DNA of 64,000 nt from Amantichitinum ursilacus (GTDB lineage Bacteria; Pseudomonadota; Gammaproteobacteria; Burkholderiales; Chitinibacteraceae): the NCBI RefSeq assembly GCF_001294205.1, contig NZ_LAQT01000003.1, positions 310,001 to 374,000 of the forward strand, in the 5' to 3' direction. The position numbers and the translations under genes are program-made. Below, one piece after another: positions 8,982-17,209 of this stretch. Below the pieces are notes generated by a model, which saw nothing but the letters and a program-made list of their open reading frames with translations, did no database searches and had not been told where the DNA came from. The stretch's first letter is position 1; each line of letters begins with the position of its first letter.

Positions 8982-9902
8982 ATGCGAGTATTTGTAACGG
9001 GCGCCACCGGCTTTATCGGCGCGGTGATTGTGCAGGAATTGCAGCAAGCCGGGCATCAGGTACTGGGCCTGGCGCGGTCTGACGAAGCCGCGGCCCGGTT
9101 GCAGGCGGCAGGGGTCGAGGCGCACCGCGGCGCGCTGGATGATCTGGATAGCCTGCAGCGCGGCGCCAGCGCGGCCGATGGCGTGATCCACACCGCGTTT
9201 AAACACGACTTTTTCCGCGGCCCGCCGGAGGACTTTGCCAGCGGCTGGCAAGCGGCGGCCGCAGCGGACCAGGCGGCGATTGCGGCGCTGGGACAAGCGT
9301 TGGCGGGCAGCGGCAAGCCGTTGGTGATGACCTCAGGTACCTTGCTGATGACGCCCGGCCAGCTGGCGCTGGAAACCGATGCGCCCGCGACCAACGCGGT
9401 GGCGACAATCCGGTTGCCGTCCGAGCAAACCGCGCGTGCGCTGGCGCAGCAAGGCGTGCGCAGCAGCATCGTGCGGCTGTCGCCCACCGTGCATGGCGAG
9501 GGTGATTCCGGCTTTGTGCCGGGCCTGATCGCCGTGGCGCGGCAGCATGGCGTATCGGCCTATGTGGGCGCGGGCGACAACCGCTGGCCCGCCATCCACC
9601 GGCTGGACGCCGCGCGCTTGTTCCGGCTGGCGCTGGAGCAGGCCCCGGCGGGGACGGCTTTGCATGGCGCGGCGGAAGAGGGCGTGCGTACGCGGGATAT
9701 CGCCGCAGCCATCGGCCGCCAGCTGGGCTTGCCAGTGGCCTCGATTGCGCCAGAACACGCGGCTGCGCACTTCGGTTGGCTGGCCGCGATGATCGGCATC
9801 GATAATCCGACCTCCAGCGAGCTGACGCGTCGGCTGGTGGGTTGGACGCCGCAACAGCCCGCGCTGCTGGCGGATATCGAAAGCCCGGCCTACTTCGGCT
9901 GA
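8982..9902 (+). CDS. NAD(P)-dependent SDR (epimerase/dehydratase family)
   Basis: This 306-residue protein opens MRVFVTGATGFIGAVIV, the Rossmann glycine motif of extended short-chain dehydrogenases. The middle shows a substrate-binding MTSGTLLM and LPSEQTAR, and later IHRLDAARLFRLAL, typical of NAD-dependent epimerase-like proteins. The usual YxxxK is not evident, so the catalytic step is uncertain. GGGAG lies ahead of the ATG. The divergent MmyB-type regulator is the classic partner of such genes, so ligand-controlled expression is likely. Confidence 0.85.
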   Translation: MRVFVTGATGFIGAVIVQELQQAGHQVLGLARSDEAAARLQAAGVEAHRGALDDLDSLQRGASAADGVIHTAFKHDFFRGPPEDFASGWQAAAAADQAAIAALGQALAGSGKPLVMTSGTLLMTPGQLALETDAPATNAVATIRLPSEQTARALAQQGVRSSIVRLSPTVHGEGDSGFVPGLIAVARQHGVSAYVGAGDNRWPAIHRLDAARLFRLALEQAPAGTALHGAAEEGVRTRDIAAAIGRQLGLPVASIAPEHAAAHFGWLAAMIGIDNPTSSELTRRLVGWTPQQPALLADIESPAYFG

Positions 9903-9924
9903 TCCGCCCATTTTGCCCGGCAAT

Positions 9925-9964
9925 AAAAAACGCCAGACCGATATCCCGGCCTGGCGTTTTTTTT
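9925..9964. terminator. Bidirectional terminator between SDR and tannase genes
   Basis: The stem CGCCAG/CTGGCG at 9931-9956 has a run of A on its left and a run of T on its right, so it can end transcription from both convergent genes. Confidence 0.75.
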
Positions 9965-9982
9965 CTGGACGCATCCTCCGCC

Positions 9983-11956
9983 TTATTGCGCGGTCGGCGT
10001 ATATGGCTTGAAGAAATCGCTGCCCGCCCACGGTGGCGTTACAAAGTTGATGGCCGGGCCGCGGATGTAGCTGGACGCCTGGTCGACATAGCCATTGCCC
10101 TTGTACACGGTGGTGTACGGCCACGGGTAAATCGGGCGCGAACTCAGCACGTGTTCAATCTGGCCACCCCCCTCGGGTGGGCCGCCCGCGCCCTCTTGCG
10201 GCGGTTTGCCGCCCATCGGCGGCTTGCCGGATGGCGGCTGCCCGCCACCCATGCCACCACCGCCCATGCCACCACCACCCATACCACCGCCACCCATACC
10301 ACCGCCACCCATACCACCGCCACCGCCCATGCCACCCGGAGGACCGCCGCGATGACCGCCCTTGCCGCCTTTGCCCTCGCCACCAGGGCCATCGCCGCCC
10401 ATGCCAAAGCCGTTCTGCTCGGTCCGGTTGGCCACCACGGCGTCGGGCGCGATGCCGGCTTCTACCCAGTTCAGCATCGGTGTCAGCAAATCCACCTGGT
10501 TGGCGCCTTCGCCGCCCCCGCAGTGATACATGCCGGGGAACAGATAGAGGCGCGCAAACTCATCGGTCGCTGTCTTGCCCAGTTGCTGCTGCAGCGCGCT
10601 GTAATACGCGATGCTGTTCAGCGGCGAGATATGCGGGTCCGACCAGCCATGCCAGATGATCAGGCGGCCACCCGCCTGGGCAAATGCCGACAGATCGGGA
10701 TTGGTGGCGTCATACAAAGGATGGCGCGCACGCAGGCGATTAAAGCTGGCTACGCTAAACGTCATGTCGGCCAACTGCTGGATCGGCTGCTCGGCAAAGG
10801 CCAGATGCTGCAGCACTTCCAGCGACACCGTCGCGCTCATGGTGCCGTCGTCTTGCGTCTGCGGCACATACACGCCCGCCCATGACAACTCGGAGCCATA
10901 CATGGGCTGGCCCGCCGTCAAACGCACGCCGGTTTTAGCGTCGCGCGGGCCATCGTAAAACTTGCGCACCACGCCCACTTCGGCGGCGCTCAGGCAGGCG
11001 CTTTGGTCTTGGGTGGCGGCCGGGCACTGCAGCGTGGCCGGATCAAAATGGCAGGCCAGCGGATTGCTGATCAGCCCGTCGGCCTGGCCATCGAGCTTGT
11101 CGCAGGCCGCCAACACGGCTTTGTGCAGCAAGGGCAAACGCGGCGCGAGCAAGATGGCTTTGCCGTTGGCGTCCAGATTGGCGCGCGCTTGCCACGCATG
11201 GTAGATCGCGTTTTGCGTCAGAAAATTAAGCGCCGGGGCGCCCGCCAGAATGCCGTTGAAATCCTCGGGATAACGTTGCGCTTCCATCAGCGCTTCGCGG
11301 CCGCCGTCGGAGCAACCATCAAAATAGGCATAGGCTTCTTTCTGGCCATAAAACCGGCTGAGCAGCGCCTTGCCGGTGAGCGCCGTCAAATGCTGGGCAC
11401 GATAGGCAAAGTCGGCGCGCTTTTGCGGATCTTCGCCAAACGCGGTGTCATTGCCGGTATGGCCCATATCGGTGGCGGCGGTCACAAAGCCACCGGTCTG
11501 AAACGGCACACAACCCTGCGCCACGCTGGCCTGGCCGCTGATATTGCCGCACAAGCCACCACAACCCAGTTGCAGATAACGTTGCGTCCAGCTTTGCGTG
11601 GGCAGGTTGACCTCAAATTTGATCGACGGGGCCAGCACGCCTTCCACCTTGCACACCTGCACCTTCTGCCGCGTGGTCTGCGTGCTGGCTGAAGTAATCC
11701 GGCTGCCCGCGCCACCAATGGCGGTCAGATCAAAACTGGCCAGATCGGCGCAATCGCGCTGCGCTTTCACCACGCGCAAGACGGGGGCGGCCAGTGCGGT
11801 GGCGGCTTGGCCGGGCGCCGCGCCTTCGGCTGCGGGTGGCAGTGGCGGTGGGCCAGCAGGTTCGGCGTGAGCGCTGATTGCGCCACACAGCATAAGCGCC
11901 AGCGCCTGGCTGCCCACGGCAAGCCAGCGTCGCAAATCGGGCCGATGAAGGTTCAT
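9983..11956 (-). CDS. Tannase/feruloyl esterase family protein with a Gly/Met-rich insert
   Basis: This 657-residue protein starts with a signal peptide ending near AHA (residues 1-31), so it is exported. The tannase-fold triad is visible: Cys215-Ser216 in GCSDGGRE, Asp440 in WHGWSDPHI and His478-Cys479 in MYHCGGG, where the two cysteines usually pair in a disulfide. The family hydrolyses gallate or hydroxycinnamate esters from plant polymers, or terephthalate esters. The native end SSRPIYPWPYTTVYKGNG (about 605-622) is split from the catalytic core by about 80 inserted residues (518-599), very rich in Gly, Met, Pro and Lys, including five-residue GGGGM units. It is convergent with the SDR gene. 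Confidence 0.88.
   Translation of the reverse strand: MNLHRPDLRRWLAVGSQALALMLCGAISAHAEPAGPPPLPPAAEGAAPGQAATALAAPVLRVVKAQRDCADLASFDLTAIGGAGSRITSASTQTTRQKVQVCKVEGVLAPSIKFEVNLPTQSWTQRYLQLGCGGLCGNISGQASVAQGCVPFQTGGFVTAATDMGHTGNDTAFGEDPQKRADFAYRAQHLTALTGKALLSRFYGQKEAYAYFDGCSDGGREALMEAQRYPEDFNGILAGAPALNFLTQNAIYHAWQARANLDANGKAILLAPRLPLLHKAVLAACDKLDGQADGLISNPLACHFDPATLQCPAATQDQSACLSAAEVGVVRKFYDGPRDAKTGVRLTAGQPMYGSELSWAGVYVPQTQDDGTMSATVSLEVLQHLAFAEQPIQQLADMTFSVASFNRLRARHPLYDATNPDLSAFAQAGGRLIIWHGWSDPHISPLNSIAYYSALQQQLGKTATDEFARLYLFPGMYHCGGGEGANQVDLLTPMLNWVEAGIAPDAVVANRTEQNGFGMGGDGPGGEGKGGKGGHRGGPPGGMGGGGGMGGGGMGGGGMGGGGMGGGGMGGGQPPSGKPPMGGKPPQEGAGGPPEGGGQIEHVLSSRPIYPWPYTTVYKGNGYVDQASSYIRGPAINFVTPPWAGSDFFKPYTPTAQ
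10241..10336 (-). repeat. In-frame 15-bp tandem repeat in the tannase gene
   Basis: About six near-identical 15-bp units, read on the plus strand as CATACCACCGCCACC with small variations, encode GGGGM repeats with Met at about residues 543, 549, 554, 559, 564 and 569. Because the unit is a multiple of three, copy-number change would keep the frame. Confidence 0.85.
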
Positions 11957-12138
11957 TGCGGTTCTTCTTTCTGATCGGGATGCGGATCAATCCAGCATAG
12001 CGGACGCCCACCGGGCCGGTCTTGCCGCAAGTGCAACGCCACGTAGCCGCAGCCGCACGCAGGGCGCGGGCAGATACATGCCGTGACATTTGCGGCGGTT
12101 TGGCGCGGCGTTGCCCCATTTTTTTTTCGGATATCAGC

Positions 12139-12172
12139 TTGACGCACTGTCACATGTCAACTAATGTTGACA
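12139..12172 (+). promoter_or_regulatory. Promoter with overlapping operator for the ArsR gene
   Basis: A -35 box TTGACG (12139-12144) and a -10 box TAATGT (12162-12167) are 17 bp apart. The perfect palindrome TGTCAACTAATGTTGACA (12155-12172) covers the -10 box and ends one base before the ATG. A bound repressor would block RNA polymerase. Transcription would start at about 12174, the A of the start codon. Confidence 0.6.
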
Positions 12173-12173
12173 C

Positions 12174-12500
12174 ATGACAAGCGAAACACATGTCCTTTCT
12201 GGTGATGACCTGCTGGCGCAACTGGCGGCGCTCGATAATCCGCACCGACTCCGCATCGTGGCCGCGTTGGCCAGCGGCGGGCGCAATTACGTCAGCCAGT
12301 TGGCGCGCGATCTGGGCATTAGCCGGCCTTTATTGCATCTGCATTTGCAGAAGCTGGAAGCGGCGGGGCTGGTCAGCAGCCAGCTTGAGCTGTCGCAGGA
12401 TGGCAAAGCACTCAATTACTTTGCAGTAACCGATTTCAAGCTTGAGCTAAGCCCGGCGCTGATTGCCACGGCGGCGCAGACGCTCTCAACCCCTGAATGA
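12174..12500 (+). CDS. ArsR-family winged-helix regulator, probably leaderless
   Basis: This 108-residue protein has an ArsR-type winged helix: LDNPHRLRIVAALASG, YVSQLARDLGISRPLLHLHLQKLEAAGLV (recognition helix) and a wing through QDGKALNYFAV. No metal-binding Cys pair is seen, so it is more likely to sense an organic ligand or protein than arsenic. No ribosome site precedes the ATG and the predicted transcript begins at it; no in-frame ATG follows nearby. It probably represses itself and the two small membrane-protein genes that follow after 14 bases. Confidence 0.82.
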   Translation: MTSETHVLSGDDLLAQLAALDNPHRLRIVAALASGGRNYVSQLARDLGISRPLLHLHLQKLEAAGLVSSQLELSQDGKALNYFAVTDFKLELSPALIATAAQTLSTPE

Positions 12501-12514
12501 CCTGAGGCCCACCG

Positions 12515-12772
12515 ATGTCCGAGAACATGATTTTTGCTGCGTTTTTCTTTCCTGCCGCGGCGTGCGTGATTATTTTTTTGATGCGCTATGTCAGCGCCAT
12601 CATCCAGACACGTCTGCGCACCCGGCATGACGAGGCGTATCGCGAACTGGCGCAAAACGCGGTGGCGCAGCAAGCCGAAAGCAGCGGCCAGATCGCCAGC
12701 CTGCAAGCCACGCTTAGCCGCATTGAAGCCCGCCTGGGCTCGGTCGAAAAAATCCTGAAAGAGGTGGAATGA
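12515..12772 (+). CDS. Small membrane protein with a coiled coil
   Basis: This 85-residue protein has one transmembrane helix at about 5-25 (IFAAFFFPAAACVIIFLM), a basic stop (RLRTRH) and a cytoplasmic coiled coil from about 35 to 83 (QIASLQATLSRIEARLGSVEKILKEVE). The layout resembles PspB in shape but I see no firm family. GAGG lies ahead of the ATG. It follows the ArsR gene closely and overlaps the next gene by ATGA, so the three form an operon. Confidence 0.75.
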   Translation: MSENMIFAAFFFPAAACVIIFLMRYVSAIIQTRLRTRHDEAYRELAQNAVAQQAESSGQIASLQATLSRIEARLGSVEKILKEVE

Positions 12773-13221
12773 TGCTGACGCTGAACCCGACCCCCGCCGT
12801 TGCGCCTGCGCAATCCAGCACCGCCGAAGTCTCACTGCTGCGCCTGTATGTTTTGCGCGCGATGTATTTGTTTATTACCGCGGGCCTGGGTGCGGTGGTC
12901 TGGCCCAGCGTGTTGCAAGCGGGCCAGCATTGGGAACTGATGGAGGGCACGGTCAGTTGCATGCTGGCGGCGTTTTCGCTGCTGTGTTTGCTGGGGCTGC
13001 GCTATCCGCTGCAAATGCTGCCGGTGCTGCTCTGGGAAGTACTCTGGAAAACCCTGTGGCTGGCGCGCGTGCCCTTGCCGCAATGGCTGGCCGGGCGGGT
13101 GGACCCCACGCTGATGGCGTCGGTGTTCGCGTGTTCGATGGTGCTGCTGGTGTATCTGGCGGTGCCGTGGGGCTATGTGTTCAACACCTTTGTGCGTACG
13201 CCCGGTGCGCGCTGGCGCTAA
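12769..13221 (+). CDS. Four-helix integral membrane protein of unknown function
   Basis: This 150-residue protein shows about four hydrophobic segments (residues about 26-46, 62-78, 80-98 and 115-138) and a cytoplasmic-looking Ala/Pro-rich start. No catalytic motif is seen. Its ATG overlaps the stop of the preceding coiled-coil gene, so the two are translationally coupled and may form a complex. Control is probably by the ArsR-type protein at the head of the operon. Confidence 0.75.
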   Translation: MMLTLNPTPAVAPAQSSTAEVSLLRLYVLRAMYLFITAGLGAVVWPSVLQAGQHWELMEGTVSCMLAAFSLLCLLGLRYPLQMLPVLLWEVLWKTLWLARVPLPQWLAGRVDPTLMASVFACSMVLLVYLAVPWGYVFNTFVRTPGARWR

Positions 13222-13235
13222 CGGGGCCGGGGCAT

Positions 13236-13269
13236 AAAAAAGCGGCGAGCACAGGCTCGCCGCTCTGGT
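13236..13269. terminator. Bidirectional terminator
   Basis: The stem AGCGGCGAGC (13241-13250) pairs with GCTCGCCGCT (13255-13264). A run of A on the left gives a T-run for the leftward alcohol dehydrogenase gene; a T-rich stretch follows on the right. Confidence 0.75.
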
Positions 13270-13290
13270 TTTTACACTACGTTGCGACGA

Positions 13291-14352
13291 TCAGGCTTCT
13301 TCTTTCAAAGACGCCATATCGATCACAAAGCGATATTTAACGTCGCTTTTCAGCATGCGCTCGTAGGCGTCGTTGATGTCTTGCATACGGATCATTTCGA
13401 TATCCGAAGTGATGCCATGTTCGCCGCAGAAATCCAGCATTTCTTGCGTGGCCTTGATGCCGCCAATCAACGAACCGGCCAGCGCCTTGCGCCCCATCAC
13501 CATCGGCATGGTGTTGAGCGGCGGTTCCAGATCGCCAAGGAAGCCGACCAGCGCAATGGTGCCGCCTGCAGCCAGCGTCGGCACATACGGGTTGAGGTCA
13601 TGCGCATACGGCACGGTGTCGACAATCAATTCGAAGGTGCTGGCGACTGCGGCCATTTGCGCTTCATCGGTGGACACCACCACATGCGCCGCGCCCAGAC
13701 GATGCGCATCGGCTTCCTTACCCGGCGAACGGGTAAACAGCGTTACTTCCGCGCCCATGGCCTTGGCCAGTTTGATGGCCATATGGCCCAGACCGCCCAG
13801 ACCCACCACGGCCACTTTGCTGCCGGCTTTGACGCCCCAGTTTTTCAGCGGCGACCAGGTGGTGATGCCCGCGCACAGCAGCGGTGCTGCGCCTTTCAGA
13901 TCCAGACCATCGGGCATGCGCAACACAAAGTGCTCTTTCACCACGACGTTATCGGAGTAGCCGCCCTGGGTCATGCTGCCGTCGATGCGATCAGGCGCAC
14001 CGTAAGTCATGGTGAACATCTCGGCGCAATGTTGTTCTTCGCCCTGATTACACGACGGGCAATGGCCGCACGAATCCACCATGCAACCCACGCCAACGTG
14101 GTCGCCTACCTTGAAGTTTTTGACGTCTGCACCGACGGCGGTGACGCGGCCGACGATTTCGTGGCCCGGCACCACCGGGTAGCTGCTCCAGCCCCAGTCA
14201 TTACGCGCGGTGTGCAGATCGGAATGGCACACGCCGCAATACAGAATCTCGATCGAGACATCGTCATTGCGCGGCGTGCGACGGTTAAAGCGGAACGGGC
14301 CCAATGGCGTGGTGGCCGACGTGGCGGCGTAAGCGCGAGTATTGGTGGTCAT
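13291..14352 (-). CDS. Zinc-dependent NAD(P) alcohol dehydrogenase (YahK/CAD type)
   Basis: This 353-residue medium-chain dehydrogenase has the catalytic zinc ligands in CGVCHSDLH (Cys about 40) and PGHEIVG, the structural zinc set in CGHCPSCNQGEEQHC, and the NAD(P) loop GLGGLGHMAIKLAKAMG. The pattern matches YahK/cinnamyl-alcohol-type dehydrogenases that reduce a broad range of aldehydes, usually with NADPH. The ATG at 14352 (MTTNTRAYAA) has AAGGAA upstream; the longer frame lacks a site. A LysR regulator is divergent from it, with 212 bases between, and is its likely controller. Confidence 0.9.
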   Translation of the reverse strand: MTTNTRAYAATSATTPLGPFRFNRRTPRNDDVSIEILYCGVCHSDLHTARNDWGWSSYPVVPGHEIVGRVTAVGADVKNFKVGDHVGVGCMVDSCGHCPSCNQGEEQHCAEMFTMTYGAPDRIDGSMTQGGYSDNVVVKEHFVLRMPDGLDLKGAAPLLCAGITTWSPLKNWGVKAGSKVAVVGLGGLGHMAIKLAKAMGAEVTLFTRSPGKEADAHRLGAAHVVVSTDEAQMAAVASTFELIVDTVPYAHDLNPYVPTLAAGGTIALVGFLGDLEPPLNTMPMVMGRKALAGSLIGGIKATQEMLDFCGEHGITSDIEMIRMQDINDAYERMLKSDVKYRFVIDMASLKEEA

Positions 14353-14564
14353 GGCAGGGTTCCTTGTAGAGGGTGGAAAACACACTTGCAAAACGGCGGG
14401 ATACTGCGATCAACGCTTGTGGCTTTTGCTTGACTACGCCGCCGCGGCATCCGGTGCTGACCCGCACTTTAGGGGTATCGCTATCACGCGGCTAGCGGCT
14501 TTAACCTTGTATCAGTAGCAAGTATTTGTTGATAATGGCGGCTTGCTTTTCTGCGGGATACAGC

Positions 14565-15542
14565 ATGGCTATCAACGAAATGCGCGCAATCGCCACCTTT
14601 GCCAAAGCGGTGGAACTGGGCAGCCTGCGCAAAGCCGCGGCGGCGCAAGGCATGACGCCGCAAGCGGCCAGCCAGGCATTGGCGCAACTGGAACAACATC
14701 TTGGCGTGCGACTGTTACACCGCACGACGCGCCAGATTGCGCTCACCGACGAAGGGCAACAGTTTTTAGAAGCCGCCGAGCCGGCGCTGGCCGCGCTGGA
14801 CCGCGCGCTGGAACGCGTGCGCGCCGCCAAGGGCGATATCGCCGGGCCGCTGCGTATTGTGGGACCGCGCGCCAACTTCGCCCCGGTGTTGTGGCCAGTG
14901 ATTGACGAATTCTGTCGTCGCCACCCCGATGTGCAGCCCGATGTGCAACTGGATGACACCATCGGCAACTGGGTAGAAGACCGCGTGGACGTGGGTTTTC
15001 GTATCGGCGGCCCACCTGCGGAAGGCTTGATTGCGCGTCGGTTGTTTGCGCTGCAGTTCATGATCTGCGCCGCGCCGGAATATATCGCCCGCCACGGCGC
15101 GCCGCAGACGCTGGAAGAATTGCCGATGCACCGCTGCAACGCCTTCCGCCATCCCGGCACCGGCCAACTGATGCCGTGGTTTCTGCGGGTCGGCACCGAG
15201 ATCGTGCAACGCCCGTTTACCCCAACCATGTCGACCAACGACGGCGAAGTGGAACTGCACGCGGTGTTGTCCGGCCAGGTGCTGGGCCAGTTGTGCGGCT
15301 ATGCAGTGGCTGAACACATCCGCGCCGGCCGCCTGGTTACCGTGCTGGGCCAACACATGACCGACCATATGGGCGTGTACGTCTACTACGGCAGCCGCGC
15401 CGCGCAACCTGCCCGGGTGCGCGCGTTTATCGATCTGGTGATCGAACGGCTGGGGCCGGACAGCGACTTTATGCTGAGCCCCAAGGAACTGGCCGCGGCC
15501 GAAGCGGCGGGGCGCAAGGCGGCGTTAAATCGCCGTATCTGA
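14565..15542 (+). CDS. LysR-family transcriptional regulator
   Basis: This 325-residue protein has an N-terminal winged helix (IATFAKAVELGSLRKAAAAQGMTPQAASQALAQLE split over residues 8-42) and a substrate-binding domain of the DsdC/YafC kind, with the common VDVGFRIGGPPAEGLIARRL element. MAINEMRA at 14565 is taken as the start because the helix-turn-helix follows at the normal distance. It is divergent from the alcohol dehydrogenase. The intergenic region holds TATCA-N15-TGATA (14510-14534), a possible binding site. Its last 18 bases overlap the convergent DUF3800 gene. Confidence 0.88.
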   Translation: MAINEMRAIATFAKAVELGSLRKAAAAQGMTPQAASQALAQLEQHLGVRLLHRTTRQIALTDEGQQFLEAAEPALAALDRALERVRAAKGDIAGPLRIVGPRANFAPVLWPVIDEFCRRHPDVQPDVQLDDTIGNWVEDRVDVGFRIGGPPAEGLIARRLFALQFMICAAPEYIARHGAPQTLEELPMHRCNAFRHPGTGQLMPWFLRVGTEIVQRPFTPTMSTNDGEVELHAVLSGQVLGQLCGYAVAEHIRAGRLVTVLGQHMTDHMGVYVYYGSRAAQPARVRAFIDLVIERLGPDSDFMLSPKELAAAEAAGRKAALNRRI

Positions 15543-16217
15543 TTGTGCGGTAGGTGTCGGACGCATGTAGAGCAGCGTCAATTTGATGGCAGGCGCCAAA
15601 GTGTTAAACGGTTCCGCCGCTCCATATTCAAAATGTGCCCAAATCATCGAGCAGAGAATATCCGCGCACTGGATTTCGGCCATGCTCCTGCTATCGCTGG
15701 GGACTGTGCAGATCTCGGGCACGTGTCCGGCAATGGCCAGGCGGGTTTCCAGATAGTTATGCAAGGCGTACCGGTCTTTCTCTTTGATGGAGCGCGCATC
15801 TGGATAGAAATCGACGATATCGTGCCGGGCCAACAGCGGATGCAATAGCTGTTCGGCCATATGGACGTAAAACGATTCGCAACGCTCGCGCAAGGCGAAG
15901 TTGACCACCGCCTTTTCGGCCACAATCGCATGCAGCGAAATATCCGGGTCTTTTTTCACCAGTTGCAGAAGGCGGTCTGCCACTTGCTGTCGTTCGTGTC
16001 CATTCAGGGCGGTTGATTTCAGCTCGCTGCGCAGTTCCCGCCCGTTTCGGTGGCGGTACAGATCACGCACGATGCGCTGCAAGGACTTGTTCTTGCCATG
16101 TGGCAAGGCGATGGCGCCCAGCACGATAAATCGGCTCGACCCGCCCTTGCGGTAGGGCTTGTCCAGGCTCCAGCCTACATCGCCGGATTCATCAAGAAAG
16201 ACATCATGAGTGGTCAT
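15525..16217 (-). CDS. DUF3800 domain-containing protein
   Basis: This 230-residue protein begins TTHDVFLDESGDVGW and later has SMAEIQCADILCSMIW, the two hallmark acidic motifs of DUF3800, which is predicted to have an RNase H-like fold. DUF3800 genes occur often in mobile or defence regions, but the biochemical role is unsettled. There is no strong ribosome site before the ATG. Its C-terminal codons overlap the end of the LysR gene, so transcription from either gene would interfere with the other. Confidence 0.82.
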   Translation of the reverse strand: MTTHDVFLDESGDVGWSLDKPYRKGGSSRFIVLGAIALPHGKNKSLQRIVRDLYRHRNGRELRSELKSTALNGHERQQVADRLLQLVKKDPDISLHAIVAEKAVVNFALRERCESFYVHMAEQLLHPLLARHDIVDFYPDARSIKEKDRYALHNYLETRLAIAGHVPEICTVPSDSRSMAEIQCADILCSMIWAHFEYGAAEPFNTLAPAIKLTLLYMRPTPTAQSDTAI

Positions 16218-16702
16218 CGGTACCGTTGATAAAAGCGCGCGCTGGAAATGAGAAGACCCCTCGCAAGGAGGGGTCTTCGTCGTTACATCGGTGGGCTACG
16301 CTGGCGTTGACGTACTTCCAGTACGCTTACGATCGTGACGGCATTGTCGCAACGTGTTCCAGGTGGTGGGGTTCGCTCAGGCCTCGCCCGTCACTACAGA
16401 CGCGAAGATACACAGTTGCCGCGGCGGCTGCCAGCTGTTTTTTGCAGAGGCGTTGCCGTTGCAGGTCTCTGATAATTATCAAAAAATGCGTTCTCGGCAA
16501 TGCCCACGCGGCGCGGCGTGGACGAAGATGCGGCCGCAAATTTTTTTAACCTGGCAGGCCTCGCGAATATCCGCCGGCAAGGAACATTCCTGCCCCGCCA
16601 CCTGTCTTCCACCAGAATAAATCCCAAGACCTATAGTAAGAATTCCGCCATTCGTTGGGCCAAAGCCGCCGTTGTTGCTGGCATCGCCATGGAGTATCCA
16701 AC
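16218..16702. other. Gene-free spacer with a strong hairpin and an AT palindrome
   Basis: No gene is credible here. At 16252-16278 a perfect ten-base stem GAAGACCCCT/AGGGGTCTTC with a seven-base loop stands upstream of the DUF3800 start; it lacks a T-run in either direction. At 16470-16481 there is a perfect TGATAATTATCA palindrome, close to a shortened Fur-type repeat. A TATAGT at 16632-16637 may be a -10 box for the molybdenum enzyme operon, but no convincing -35 is seen. Confidence 0.5.
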
Positions 16703-17209
16703 ATGCAATTCACTATCAATGGGCACGCGGTTGAGGTTGAAGCCGATGTGCGCACGTCTTTGCTCGATTTGTTGCGCGAGCAGCTGGGCTTAAGCGGCAC
16801 CAAAAAAGGGTGCGACCAAGGCGCATGTGGCGCCTGTACCGTGCTGGTGGACGGCGAGCGCATCAACGCCTGTCTGGCTTTGGCGGTGCAATATCAGGGC
16901 CGCGCTATTACCACCATCGAAGGGCTGGCCGATGAGCAAACCTTGCATCCGCTGCAGGCCGCGTTTGTCGAGCACGATGGCTTTCAGTGTGGCTACTGCA
17001 CGCCGGGCCAGATTTGTTCGGCCATCGGCATGGCGCACGAGCTGGAGCGCAATGTGCCCAGCGTGGTGACGGCCGATCTGACCGCGCAACGCATTGCGTT
17101 TGATCATGACGAGGTACGCGAGCGCATGAGCGGCAATCTATGCCGCTGCGGCGCATATAACGGCATTGTCGACGCGATCAACGCCACCTTCGGGAGGGCC
17201 AGCGCATGA
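16703..17209 (+). CDS. paoA: [2Fe-2S] subunit of a xanthine-dehydrogenase-family aldehyde oxidoreductase
   Basis: This 168-residue protein has the plant-type ferredoxin cluster motif GCDQGACGACTVLVDG (about 34-49) and a second, four-helix [2Fe-2S] domain with QCGYCTPGQ and LCRCGAYNGI. It passes electrons between the molybdenum and FAD subunits. It begins directly at the ferredoxin fold and has no Tat leader, unlike E. coli PaoA, so the complex should be cytoplasmic. GGAG lies eight bases before the ATG at 16703. Its stop overlaps the next start (ATGA). The symbol is by family resemblance. Confidence 0.88.
   Translation: MQFTINGHAVEVEADVRTSLLDLLREQLGLSGTKKGCDQGACGACTVLVDGERINACLALAVQYQGRAITTIEGLADEQTLHPLQAAFVEHDGFQCGYCTPGQICSAIGMAHELERNVPSVVTADLTAQRIAFDHDEVRERMSGNLCRCGAYNGIVDAINATFGRASA

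Noticed and set aside
10241-10336. Possible CRISPR-like array
   Set aside because: The units are contiguous 15-bp coding repeats without spacers.
16252-16278. Rho-independent terminator
   Set aside because: The stem is strong but no T-run follows on either strand.
16226-16549. Open frame in the spacer before the molybdenum enzyme
   Set aside because: Codon pattern is unlike the neighbours, there is no ribosome site and no recognisable family.
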